The notes below the pieces were generated by a model. That model had not been told where the DNA came from. It saw only the letters and a list, made by a program, of their open reading frames with translations, and did no database searches. DNA of 64,000 nucleotides. Source: Planococcus citri. Its lineage: Eukaryota; Arthropoda; Insecta; Hemiptera; Pseudococcidae. Of the stretch, positions 21,198 through 33,565 are shown in pieces. The stretch's first letter is position 1, and each line of letters opens with the position of its first letter. The translations under genes were made by a program, and so were the position numbers. The DNA lies in assembly GCF_950023065.1 (NCBI RefSeq), contig NC_088680.1:64765350-64829349 (forward strand). The letters are read 5' to 3'.

Positions 21198-21886
21198 TAC
21201 GCCATTTGTTAAGTTTGCAAAATGAAACGTTGACTACCTACATATACATATATATAGATATGCAAACGGTACCTCTACGTCACCTTTTATATACTCACGC
21301 GTTCTCTTCGTCACCGAAATCGGTGACGGAGGCGTTTTGCCGGTGACGAAGACGTTGCCCTGTGTGTAACAAGTCCAAACGGTTTGTTTTCCCCTGAAAC
21401 GTAAAAGGGCAAAAGTTTGTCCGGTGACGAAAAGGTCATGTATACACCTACTGTATACAGATTTTAAAAATTTTGTTCCATCAACACCGACATACCCTCG
21501 ACGTCACCGTATATAAACAGTACCTATTGGTCACCGCTTTTTAAATGCTTCCAGTTGTGTTATATTTTCGTATTCGTAGCCAGCGCAGTTGCAATCTATT
21601 AGGCAAGGCAGCAGGTGACAATTTGGTATAGTCAATATCTTTTTAAATACACAAGGTCACGGAAGAGATCAGTTTATAATCGGAGGCAAATTGGTACCAT
21701 TCTCGTAAATTTTTTTTGTATAAGCTTAAAGCATGTAAATCAAGTGGGGAAAAGAGTATAAGCACTATTACAACTGTGCTGGTTACGAATATGAAGTAAA
21801 TACACCTCCGGAGGCATTTAAAAGCCTGGTGACCAAAAGGTACTGTTTATGTATGGTGACGTCGAGGATACTTAGGTCCATATATA
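21198..21886. repeat. Inverted repeat 21483-21550 / 21804-21872 with CGGTGACG words
   Basis: CCTCGACGTCACCGTATATA with CAGTACC and TTTAAATGCTTCC on the left is mirrored by GGAGGCATTTAAAAG, GGTACTGTTTATG and GGTGACGTCGAGG on the right. A cluster of CGGTGACG words lies at 21310-21435. It may be a decayed foldback element into which the 21887 transposon inserted nearby. No gene. Confidence 0.6.
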
Positions 21887-22831
21887 CAGGGTGTTTCACG
21901 GGAAACAGACGATTCTAAAATTGAAAATCTCCCTGAAAAATGAAGATATCACGGAGGTGGCGGTGTTCCTGGGTAGCCAATAACATCAATTTTACCCTCT
22001 TATGGTTGGTTACAGCCACCGCGCTCTCAGTACCTTGGCATATTGAACGAAAGAAGAAATCATTTTTGCGGTGAAGTGAAATTCTCAAAAAATTGAAGAT
22101 GAAAAAAATCGATTTTAACAAAATTTTAATGACAATTGAGGCAAATCATCATCTCATGGATGCTGATATCAAGCAGAACTATTGCTACGGTGGTCCAACG
22201 GCCAATTTTCCGCTGATGAGCGAGGAGAAACCCTTACACGATCAGCGTGTGACTGTATGGGTAGGTGTTGCTTCATGGGAGATTATTGGCCTGTTTTTCT
22301 TTGGCGGAAATGTCAACACTGCGCGGTACCTAGACATGATAAACACCTCCCTACTCCCTTCCCTGGTGTAGCACAGACGTTTATGATCGATTTGGTTCGA
22401 ACAGGATGGGGCTATGTGCCATAATACCCGCGAAATCTTGAATATTCTCCGTGAACCTTTTGATGGCCGTTTTTTTCAAAGCGCGTGGAAATGAGTGGCT
22501 TCACCCAACCTGACTGTTCAGGATTTTTATTTGTGGGGATATTTAAAGTCATGTGTATACAAAGACTGCCTGCTAGATTTGGAGCAATTTAAAATGGGGA
22601 TTGCTGATAAAAATCGAGAATTATACTGGATGTTTTGCAAAAAACATGAAAAAATTGGGTGAAAAGATTGAGAGCGTGTGTTGCCGCTGATAGTCAACAT
22701 TACGTGGATGTTTTATAGCATACATAAAATTGATGTTATTGGGAACCCAGCATAAAAATTTTGAATTTTTTCACCAAGTAGTTTCCGAGTATTTCAATTT
22801 TAGAATCGTCGGTTTCCCGTGAAACACCCTG
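21887..22831 (+). mobile_element. Tc1/mariner-like transposon, internally deleted, 945 bp
   Basis: Ends CAGGGTGTTTCACGGGAAAC and GTTTCCCGTGAAACACCCTG are a near-perfect inverted repeat that extends inward (GACGATTCTAAAATTGAAA and its complement). TA flanks both sides (21885-21886 and 22832-22833), as expected for this superfamily. It contains a decayed transposase from about 22093. At 945 bp it is shorter than most autonomous members, and the DNA-binding N-terminal part is not recognisable. Confidence 0.88.
22093..22690 (+). pseudogene. Degenerate DDE transposase of the Tc1/mariner type
   Basis: The first frame (22093-22371) reads ...HHLMDADIKQNYCYGGP, then HDQRVTVWVGVASW and GNVNTARYLDMI, the central part of an IS630/Tc1/mariner-type catalytic domain. 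After a frame change near 22375 it continues with QDGAMCHNTREILNILRE (second catalytic Asp present), an in-frame stop after the AWK codons, and PNLTVQDFYLWGYLK (third acidic position region; the usual SPDL is SPNL). The first Asp box, normally SDE-F, is replaced (IEANHH). No HTH domain is seen. The enzyme is dead through at least one frameshift, two stops and a lost catalytic box. Confidence 0.85.
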
Positions 22832-24127
22832 TATATATAGCCGCATACAGGCAAACTCGTAACGTTTTGTATAAACAGCAATCTCAAGACCCCTCTATAA
22901 CTTCGTTGCTGTGCATGCGCTCGACGCGTCACCCCATAGGCCTGATAGTACTCGATGTTAGGCCGCGTTACATTCGTTAACTCGATTTTTTGGTGACCTG
23001 TGGAAAGTGTCTCATTGCCGAAACATCTATTTTTCAAGAAAGCTTTTTTTTTTAAGTCTCATACGTCTCTGTTTTTCGCAAGTACCTTTTTAACAAAGCA
23101 TCCTACAAAAAAATAACCAGCTCTGAGCAGAAAGGAAATTTTATTCTCTACAATTTCCTTCATGGCATTTTTTTTCCTAGGATGCATATTTTTCCCATAA
23201 AATCGATGTTTAGGTTGAAAAACACGAAAATTCGGACCTGTATAATCAACTCTAGATTAAAATTGAGCAGTCAAAAATTCATTTTAGACGATTTTTGACC
23301 ACGCCATGTGAAAGAGGAGATCTTCAACCACCAAAATCATCAAAAAGAACGTAAAAAACGTAAAAAATGATTCTTGGCAATAAACACCTTTTCCTCATAT
23401 CTTCATACTTATTAATTAGGCTATGTACTCATTTGAAAATTGAGTCAAAAGTGAAATTGTATAAACAGCAATCTCACGTCCCTGCTCAAACTTTGCCAGT
23501 AGACTCCCCACACCTTGTAGATTCATATAGCACCTCATCGCAAAGTCACGTCCTAAAAAGGTTACGAGTTTGCCAAAACGTTATGAGTTTGCTGGTTAAT
23601 CAAGAAAAAGGTTACGAGATTGCCCCCTAGAATATGTATATTTAAATAAGGTTTCGAATTATTGTCGTAAGCAGTATTTTTCCTTCAGCATCAAGCTAAC
23701 ATTTGAACTTTATATTCCTACGAAAGTTTACCCAGTTTTGATTTTCATTTTTGATCCTTTTCGCATTTTAGATCAATATAAAATCCTGGTTGATGCTAGA
23801 AAATTTAACTTTTTTCACAAATTTTTAATGTTTTGTTAAACAGTTTGAGTTGCACATAACGTATGTACTCAAATACGTACAATGGCTCAAAACGAATTTT
23901 TAAAATTTTTTACCCATAGAATGATGAACAATGACTCGAGTGTCCCGAAGGTGTAGGAAGTTTTGCGAACCACCCTATTGTCATTATTCCTCATCTTTTT
24001 GTTGTATTCATTAATGACCTAAAAGTGTGACATTTGCGAACCAACAAGATTCGAATAATAGAAATGAACCACGAGCGAACGGGTAAGTATAGAAAGTTTC
24101 CGTTGAAAATTTCCTGTGATCTCCATA
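22832..24127. repeat. Dispersed and inverted short repeats, no gene
   Basis: GTATAAACAGCAATCTCA occurs at about 22869 and 23459. CAAACTCGTAACGTTTT at 22853 is mirrored by GTTACGAGTTTGCCAAAACG at 23562, so a decayed foldback of about 0.8 kb may span 22840-23630. From 23672 to 24127 the sequence repeats 19855-20313. Confidence 0.5.
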
Positions 24128-24348
24128 CAGGGTGCGCAAAAATATCGAGTACCTTAAAAAAAGTTTTTCATTAATACTTAATATAGGTTGGCAACGTTAA
24201 AAATAGATGCATATGATCGGTGGAATGTTATCAACTCAGTCCAACAACCAAGCATGTGCTATCATTATTATCAATCACTGGGACCAGTCAAAACATTTGG
24301 CAAAAAACTTTTTTGGTGGTACACATCTCGATATTTCTGCCCACCCTG
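24128..24348. mobile_element. CAGGGTG-type TA-flanked MITE, 221 bp
   Basis: Left end CAGGGTGCGCAAAAATATCG, right end GATATTTCTGCCCACCCTG, with TA on both sides (24126-24127 and 24349-24350). This is the uninterrupted relative of the 20314-21197 element. Right-end fragments are at 3411-3436 and 27550-27576. The ends and TA duplication fit a Tc1/mariner-type MITE. Confidence 0.85.
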
Positions 24349-24497
24349 TACGCCACTTGCTAGGTACCTATGTTCAGTCAACCCAATATACCCAAAAAAA
24401 ATTGTTTGGTAAGCAGTCTTCACTTCATACCTATTCTTTTACCGACATGGCATATGAAAATATGTATTGATTTATGATTATATTATATGTTATAATT

Positions 24498-26470
24498 AGA
24501 GCAGGAAAATAACGTAAAAAAGCGAGGGCAAAAAGGAAAAAATTGGCACATTAATTTTTTTTCGGGAATGTGTTCAGATGAACCCCCTGAACTACAAAAA
24601 AAAGACTCTCCTACGACTGGAGCTAATTTTTTTAGGGGGCTAAAACCGGTTCCGATTTACGTTTTTTGCGATTTACTCCGAAAATATCAGGTTTACGAGA
24701 AAAATTACCATGACTAAAAATGTTCCCCTTCAAATTCTCGACAATTTGATACTATGCTCGACATCCATCCCTCAAGAGGGGTGTCTAGAGAAAGGGGTGG
24801 AAAGAGTAGGTATGTCTTTCAAAAAAGGTCAGTCCAATAAATTGATCAATGTTACCACTTAATATCATTCGTTTTCGCTCAAATTTTTTTTAAAAAAGTC
24901 TGCTCACCCAACTATTAATCACACCACCATTGATTGGTCTTCAACCCTCCCAAGGGGTTGGTGGGGGATGCTTGGTTTTTCAAGTAACACACAACTGAAT
25001 CATATATTTGAAAAACGAATCTGGACATGCGATATATCGAATTGTTTGTTTTCGAGGTCGCTGAGTACGAATAAGAACTTATTTTTTGGGTCTCATCCCC
25101 CAATGTCTCTCTGCGCCCTAACAAGGGGGCCTAAATTTCAAAAATTCATCAAAAAGTCGAGTGATATATCTATGTATCAAATGGAATCTTTTTGAGGTCA
25201 CCAAGCACAAATATGAACTTATTTTCTGGGTCCCGCCCCACAATGTCACTCTGTGCCCCAGAAAAGGGGCCACAATTTTGAAAAATCATGAAAAGTCGTG
25301 GGATACACGAAATGGTATGTTTTCGGGATTCTATTTTGAAATACAGTGGTTGCCGCTTATTATCGTTGCGATCATTAGAATAATTCGCCAATAGAATGGA
25401 AAGTCCTTGGGAGAAATTTTTCAAAAAGCAACAAAACTCAATGAAATAGGAATACTTTTTGTCAAAAAAACAAACAAAGAAAAAGTCTCGTTTTTTAACC
25501 AAATAATTGAAAAAAATCTCCCATTTTCAACAAAGATTTGCAAAAAAGTATTTTTTTTTTTTTGGTAAAATTGTTCAAAGGTCTTGCATTATCAGAGACA
25601 CATACTATTCTATATACTCATATTACACGATTTTCAGCGACCTTTCAAAGTTTTGAGGAACTGTAAGCAGAAAATGTATTCAGCGACCTCGAAAACATAC
25701 CATTCGATATTATATCACTCGACTTTTTGATGATTTTTTGAAATTTTGGCCCCCTTGTTTGGATGCAGAGAGACATTGGGAGGTGAGACCCAAAAAATAA
25801 GTTCATATTCGTACTCAGCGACCTCGAAAACATACAATTCGATATATCACTCGATTTTTCACGATTTTTCAAAATTTTAACCCCCTTTTTGGGGCACAGA
25901 GGGGCTTTGAGGAGCTAGACCCAGAAAACAAGTTGTTATTCGTATTCAGCGACCTCGAAAACGTACAATTCGATATATCGCCTGTCCAGATTCGTTTTTG
26001 TATGATTCAGTTGTGTGTTACTAGAAAAATCAAGCATCCCCCACCAACCCCCAGGGAGGGATGAAGATCAATCAATGGTGGTGTGATTATTAGTCGGGTG
26101 AGTAGACTTTGTAAAAAAAAATTTGAGCGAAAACGAATGTAATAAGTGGTAACTTTGATCAATTTATTGGACTGACCTTTTTTGAAACACCTACTCTTTC
26201 CACCCCTTTTTCTAGACACCCCTCTTGAGGGATGGATGTCGAGCGTAGTATCAAATTGTCGAGAATTTGAAGGGGAACATTTTTAGTCATGGTAGTTTTT
26301 CTCGTAAACCTGATATTTTTGGAGCCCTAAAAAAATTAGCTCCAGACGTAGAAGAGTCGTTTCTTTTTTTGGTAGTTCAGGGGGATCATCTGAACACATT
26401 CCCGAAGAAAAAATTAATGTGCCAATTTTTTCCTTTATGCCTTCGCTTTTTTACGTTATTTTCCCGCTCT
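24498..26470. mobile_element. Foldback element FB2, about 1.97 kb
   Basis: The left end AGAGCAGGAAAATAACG and right end CGTTATTTTCCCGCTCT are inverted. Matching continues inward for roughly 850 bp per arm: CATTAATTTTTTTTCGGG against its complement, then GATGGATGTCGAG, then TGTGTGTTACT. The inner parts consist of about 110-130-bp units with GACCTCGAAAACATAC, facing each other across a non-matching centre at about 25395-25640. No transposase. It is unrelated in sequence to FB1 but built on the same plan. Confidence 0.85.
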
Positions 26471-29467
26471 ATTGTTAGCAAAAAAATAAAAATAAAAATC
26501 ATGAACGGTTTAGGATTACTGCAATGTAAGCGGTTTTTGTTCCTTCAGCATCAAGCTAACTTTTAGACATTATATACTTTTACCAACATGGCATATGAAT
26601 AATATTGATTATAGATAATACGAGTAATATAAGAGTGACGTTGCGTTAAATTTCATAGCTGAGTGGGAGTCCAGCCGTTCAGGAGTCTATACAATGGATT
26701 TTCAGATTCTTAAGCTCGGAAAAATATTCCATTAAAAGTTATAGTACACTCAATAAAAACTTCTGTATTGTCAATTTTGAAAGTAGGTACCTACCTAAAG
26801 AAGGTTCATTTTTAGAACCCTCGAAAAAAGTTTAAAACAAAATTTTTAGATGTGTATTTTCTACATTGCAAAATAAAGGAACCAGCTATTCGTGTAATTT
26901 CGACAAAAATTAAGTCAAAATGGATTCATTCGAAAAAAAAAAGAATTCATAATCTTCTTAAAATAGATAAGCTACATAAAAATTTTTGGAACCCTTGAAA
27001 ACGTGTAGATAAAACGACTGAATTTTGAAATAAAACTTTCAAAATGCTTTCAAATGAGGTCTGCAGTGAAAAATTTAGGATCGTCATAATTCGTTCATTA
27101 ACGAACGAATTGTTCTCAACTATTGATAATATATGCTTCGAAGAAACATTACGTATCTTCGGACGTTGTTTGAGATTTTTCTAAAATATCTAATCCTAAT
27201 ATCAAAAAAGTAAGAATCGTGAATTGTTACTGGATAAAAAATTACCCATGCGTTGTCAGTAGTTTTTCCAAAAATCACGCACAATACTACATACGAGTAT
27301 TTTCACATTTTCCGAATACAGTACCTAAAGAAAATGAATTTTAAAAATACCTCAAACAACTCCAAAGAATGTCCCTGAGGCATGCAATAATATTTCGGAA
27401 TACATAATTCATCCATAAAATATCTTAGTGATTTAAACAAATCATGATTTTGATTTTTAGCTTTGTCATTTCAAATTAAATCTTTTCATGGACCCTTTGG
27501 GATTTTTTTTCTTTCAGAATGTTATTTTTTGAAAAAATTACTTTTTTGGTGGTACTCGATATTTCTGCGCACCATGTCTAAGTTCGCGAAATGAAATCCA
27601 ACCAAATACTTAGGTATATACACTCGTCGCATGTACCCAAAAAAATGGTTTCATTGGTAAGTAAGTAAGTAGTCTTCAATCTTCATATTCCTTTACCAAC
27701 ATGGCATATGAAAATATTGATTGTATTATAATAAGAGTGACATTGCGTTAGATTTCATAGCTGAGTGGGAGTCCAGTCATTCAGGAGTCTATACAATGGA
27801 TTTTCAGATTCTTAAACGTTTAGATAAAACGACTGAATTTTGAAATAAAACGTTCAAAATGCTTTAAAATAAGGTTTGTAGTGAAAAATTTAGGATCGTC
27901 ATAATTCGTTCATTAACAAACGAATTGTTCTCAACTATTGATAATATGTATATTGCTTCGAAGAAACATTACGTATCTTTGGACGTTGTTTGAGATTAAA
28001 TATCTAATCCTAATAACAAAAAAGTGAGAATCGTGAATATTATTATTGTACAAAAAATTGCCCATGCGTTGTCAGTAGTTTTTCCAAAAATCACGCGTAA
28101 TAAGTTATATTTCACATTTTCCAAATTGAAAAAATGAATTTTCAAAATACTTCAACCAACTCCAAAGAATGTTTCCCTGAGGCATGCAATAATATTTCGG
28201 AATACATAATTCACCCATAAAATATCTTAGTTATGACGATCCTGAATTTTAGCACTGATAACATACCGAGAGCATATAATCCCTAATTAACCAAATCATG
28301 ATTTTGACTTTTAGCTTTGTCATTTTAAATTAAATCTTTTCATGGACCCTTTGGGATTTTTTTTTCAGAATGTTATTTTTTGAAAAAATTAAATCCACTC
28401 ATACGAGTATTTCAATTTTATATCATCAAAGTCCAGTTCGTGAACAATTAGGTAGGTAGTTCAATTTGAACTTCATGTAAAGGTTCAGAAATTCATAAAT
28501 ATCTGAATTATGACGATCCTAGATTTTGGCACCGATCAGTGATCACATAACGAGAGCGTATCCTTAATTAAACAAATCATGATTTTGATTTTTAGCTTGG
28601 TCATTTTTAATTGAATCTTATAAAGGACTCTATTGGATTTCCTTTTCTTTCAGGAGGTTATTTTTTGAAAAAATCAAACCCACTCATATTTCAATTTATC
28701 ATTTTTGGGACATTTCCATCAAAGTCTAGTTCGCGAACAATTAATTCAAGTTGAACTTCATGTAAAGGTTCAAAAAGGCATCGACCATCCATTTTAACTG
28801 CAGGATGCACTTTAATCGAAACTTTTTTCAAAAATGATACAACATATGAAGTTCACAAGAAATAGTATAAATTCACAAAAACTGTCTGAGCTGAATAAAT
28901 TATCGTACTTCAAATAATTACATAATAGTTTAATTAGAAGTATTATTCAGAGTATTTGTGATTTGATTATGTGTTTTTGCTATATTAATACAATTAATTA
29001 ATCGAACCTTTGGTTTGTGTCGTGCCGTGAACTTACTCGTATATTTATACTCGCTCGAATCAACTGATCGTTGTGAGTAAGTAGTCTTCAATCTTCATAT
29101 TATTTTTTCTTTTACCAACATGGCATATGAAAATATTGATTATACCTAATACGTAATAAGGAGCGACATATGCGTTAAATTTCATCGCTGAATGGGAGTT
29201 CTGCCATTCAGAAATCTATAAGTACAATGGATTTTCAGATTCTTAAGCTCTGAAAAAAATTCCATGAAAAAAACTGTGGAAATGAAAATTAAGTACAACT
29301 TCGATAAACTCTCCCACGATCATGTGATCGATCGACACGATCTTTCTCTAAACAATACATACTTACGTATTCCGTAGATAAGTTGGAGTTAAATGAATTT
29401 TCATATCCGATATTTTATTTCTGATTCAATCAATTTTCATTCATTTCTATTCTAATTTTAGCCCTAT
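26471..29467 (+). repeat. Three-fold repeated AT-rich block
   Basis: The block starting ACCAACATGGCATATGAA begins at 26581, 27696 and 29114. Within it, GAGTGGGAGTCCAGCC, GTATCTTCGGACGTTG-like text, GGCATGCAATAATATTTCGG and TTTCATGGACCCTTTGGG recur in the same order in the first two units (about 26581-27541 and 27696-28390). A partial third copy of the end part is at 28499-28680. Units differ by many small indels. A MITE end lies at 27550-27576. No gene. Confidence 0.75.
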
Positions 29468-31522
29468 TAGTCCGGCATATGACAATAGGAGTAATTGCAC
29501 CCCCCCCCCCGCCGATCCTCCGGAACAACATTTTTCTTAAAGGGGACATCCTAAGGAACATTTTAATGCAAAGTTGCCAAAAAAAAGTTGGCCTTACTTA
29601 CAAAATGGCGGCCATTTTGATTGACAGGTCAGCCGAAATCGCAGATTTTGCGTTTTAACATAGGACTTGCACAAACTTTTTCAAACTTTACAAAGGTAGA
29701 TCGAAAGATCATGCAAAAATTTATCACCTGTCCAAATTTCAAGTGCTAAAGTGCGTTTTTCGATTTTTGGTGAATTTTTAAAAATCCAATTTAGGCCAAA
29801 AATGAGGGAAAAAATCAAAATTTTACCAAATTGACCAAGAAAGCTGAAATTTGGGGTATACCCTATTTTCAACATGCCAAATCGATTGGAAACGGTTTCA
29901 ACCCGTTTTGAGCAGTTCTGGAGCCTCCAGCAGATTTTTGAAACTCGAAATTTCCACAAAATTCCATCAAATTGGAGTTGTAAAGCTCAAATTCATTCTA
30001 AAAACTAGTTTCAATACGCTACGAAGTACTGCAGGTGAATTTCAAGTTGTTTTGGAGCCTCCAGCGACTTTTTGAAAATTCCTGAAGCCTCCAGCAGGTT
30101 TTTGAAACTTTAAATTTTCACAAAATTTCATCAAATAGAGATGAAAAGCTGACATTTACTCTACACTCCAATTTTAACACCCTCTGAAAACGACTTCAGG
30201 TGGATTTCAAGTCGTTTTAGAGCCTTCAACGACTTTTTTGAAAATTACTGGAGCCTCCAGTAGATTTTTGAAACTTGAAGTTTCCCCAAAATGTTATCAA
30301 ACCAAGATGGAGAGTCGAAATTCATTCTGCACACTAATTTCAATACGCTACGAAGTTGACTGCTGGTGAATTTCAAGTCTTTTTGGAGCCTCCAGCAACT
30401 TTTTGAAAGGTTGTATGACGTTTTTTTGGAAAATTGAAATTTCCTAAAAGTAGCTGGAAGCTTCAAAACCATTTGAAACCACCATGTAGTCTGCGAAGTA
30501 AATTTCAGCTTGCAAACTCCATTTGATAAATTAATGTTGGGGAAATTTCAAGTTTCAAAAATCTACTGCAGGCTTCAGTAATTTTCAAAAAAATCGCTGG
30601 AGGCCCTAAAATGACTTGAACCCGCCTGAAATCGTCTTCAGAGGGTGTTAAAATTGAAGTGTGGAGTAAATTTCAGCTTTCCATCTCCATTTGATGAAAT
30701 TTTGTGAAAATTTAAAGTTCCAAAAATCTGCTAGAGGCTCCAGTAATTTTCAAAAAAAATCGCTGGTGGCCCTAAAATTACTTGAACCCACCTAAAGTCG
30801 TCTTCCGAGGGTGTTAAAATTGGAGTGTAGAGTAAATTTCAGCTTTCCATCTCCATTTGATGAAATTTTGTGAAAAATTAAAAGATTCAAAAATCTGATG
30901 GAGGTTTCAGGAATTTTCAAAAAGTTGCTGGAGCCTCCAAAACGACTTGAAATTCACCTGCAGTACTTCGTAGCATATTGAAATTAGTTATTAGAATGAA
31001 TTTTAGCTTTACAACTCCAATTTGATGGAATTTTGTGGGAATTTCGAGTTTAAAAAATCTGCTGGAGGCTCCAGAACTGCTCAAATCGGGTTGAAACCGT
31101 TTCCAATCGATTTGGCATGTCGAAAATAGGGTATACCCCAAATTTCAGCTTTCTTGGTCAATTTGGTAAAATTTTGATTTTTTTCCTCACTTTCGGCCTA
31201 AATTTGATTTTCAAAAATTCACCAAAAATCAAAAAACGGACTTTAGCACTTGAAATTTTGACAGGTGATAAATTTTTGCATGATCTTTCGATCTACCTTT
31301 GTAAAGTTTGAAAAAGTTCGTGTAAGTCCTATGTTAAAACGCAAAATCTGCGATTTCGGCTGACCTGTCAATCAAAATGGCCGCCATTTTGTAAGTAAGG
31401 CCAACTTTTTTTTGGCAACTTTGCATTAAAATGTTCCTTAGGATGTCCCCTTTAAGAAAAATGTTGTCCCGGAGGATCGGCGGGGGGGGGTGCAATTACT
31501 CCTATTGTCATATGCCGGACTA
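29468..31522. mobile_element. Foldback element FB1, complete copy, 2,055 bp
   Basis: It has the same termini as 18064-19854 (TAGTCCGGCATATGACAATA and complement), with TAT on both flanks (29465-29467 and 31523-31525). It has more of the roughly 120-bp GGAGCCTCCAGCA units than the 18-kb copy, which explains the extra 264 bp. Both terminal arms retain the 64-codon frame (29681-29959 minus; 31117-31311 plus). Together with the TAA flanks of the other copy this supports a 3-bp target duplication. Confidence 0.92.
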
Positions 31523-33506
31523 TATAGTCAATTGTGAAAATGATGCGGTGAATTGGGAGAAATTAAGTTGACAAACGTTTAGTTGTTATTTGAGATTTGT
31601 AAATGTTGCAGATGCGGAGATCACATCGATTCAAACATTTCAAAGTTGAACAAGAAGATATTTTAGATTTTTATCTTAAATGATTCTATAATAAGTATTT
31701 TTCGTATTTCGCTCGCATAATTTCAAAAATTTTTAGTTAAAATTGAAGTACTGGTGCATTAGTAAGCCGAGTGATTCAACAGTCAATAAAATTTTGAAAC
31801 GTAAGAGGTCTTCATATTCTTAACATGGCGTATGAAAATATTGATCTTAATAAAAGTGGCAGTGTGTTAGATTTCATTGCTGAGCTAAGTACATAGTTAT
31901 ATATTTAGTACACCCAATAAAAATTTCTATATATTGTCAATTTTGAAAGTACATAAAGTAGGTTCATTTTTAGAATCCTCGAAAAAAGTTTAAAACAAGT
32001 TTTTCGATGTGTGTTTCTACATTGCAAAATAAAGGAGCCAGCTATTCGCTATGTATTTTAGGAAAAAATTCAAATTCTTACAAATTTTCTGTACACAGCT
32101 GGAATTGAAATTTGTTCGGAATTGCTGCGTTTTGACTAACGAATCGGTATGTAAGTATTACCATTTTGGAGCCTTCAGCGTGATTTTCCATTTCTACAGA
32201 ATCTGAACATTTCTCAATGTAAAAGGCGTGGGTATTATTTTGAGAGCCCTAAAATCAACTTGTGGCTTATTTTCGACCTGTTTAAAGGGCTTATCCGCAT
32301 TTGAGCACATTTCCAGGACACGTCGAGTGGTTTTTTCACAAAATAGGTATATTTTAAAAAGAAATAAATTTCAAAAAAAAACAAAAATTTCTGTTTGTTG
32401 GAAATTTTTGAAATTTGCACGAATTGATATGAATCTTGTCTACTCCTCGACCCAACAAAATTTTACCATAATACACTTACAGCCATTCTAGAGCCCCCAA
32501 TGCGATTTTCAATTTCTCTAGAAGGTCTAGAAATTAATTTGAGCTGCTAAAAATAAATTGTGTCTTATTCTCGACCCATAAATAACGAATTCATCCACAT
32601 TAAGTTCGATTTCCAGACGGAAATCTTAAGTGCATTTTTTTTATCAGAATATTTTAGGAGGGAAAAAGTTTTATAAACATCAAAAATTTTCTGTTTAAGG
32701 GAAAATTTTTAAAATTTGTACGAAAGGACGAATGGTTATATTAGGTATTATTACGGCTAATGTAATTCGAATTCATTCATTATAAAACTGTATTTCGAAC
32801 TTTGCACAACACAATTTGTATCAAGTCGATCACTTTTGTGTGGACCCTCCGGGAATAGTACAAAACCAAGCCCGATGAAAAAGGAATAGTCACGCTTGGT
32901 CCTGTACAATTTCGGACTTAGCCCATAACATATTTAATGTTTGATGTAAATTAATTTTTCACTTTTCAGTTTAATTCGTTCTTTTACTTTAATTTATTTT
33001 ACATAGGTACTAGTAGAGTGCGTTTAATAATACAGTATTATAACTAGTAAGTATTAAATCAATTTATTTCTATAAAATTAATTCAACTCAATTTTGATTG
33101 TTACATTATTTATTTACAACTAACTTGATTTAATTCATTCAATTTTTTCGCTCGCATAATTTCAAATCTGACATCCGAGATTAATGCCAAATTCGACCAT
33201 GACAAATTTATCATAAATTATCGCCAAAATACGGGCATACATTAAGTAAACAAATTAAATAAAATTGGAGCACTGATGCCGAATTGATGTAAGCGGTTTT
33301 TGTTCTTTCAGCATCAAGCATCAAGCTATAACTTTTGAACATTACAAATTGATCAAAAATTGAATTTTGAACTCGACCCTTGGAATTTCGTGCTAACTAC
33401 CTAAAACAGTTGAGAGTGAGAATATCCAATCTCCAATAAGTAAAGACCAAAGTTACTTACCGCTTAATCGAATCCTGCACATTCTCTCTCTTACTCTTTC
33501 CCTCTA
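31523..33506. other. AT-rich gene-free stretch
   Basis: The part at 31800-32050 is a copy of the family at 26570-26900 (AACATGGCGTATGAAAATATTG, then CCTCGAAAAAAGTTTAAAAC). Overlapping short frames at 32228-32491 have no recognisable domain. No gene supported. Confidence 0.4.
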
Positions 33507-33565
33507 TAGGCCGCCATATGATAGTAGGAACACTTGACCCCTTCCCCCCTGATCTTTGAGAACAA
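33507..33565 (+). mobile_element. Diverged terminus of an FB1-like element
   Basis: TAGGCCGCCATATGATAGTA, then a C-rich run, then GATCTTTGAGAAC, aligns in order with the FB1 end (TAGTCCGGCATATGACAATA, C run, GATCCTCCGGGACAAC). Only this end is recognisable, so an old or truncated copy is likely. Confidence 0.5.
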
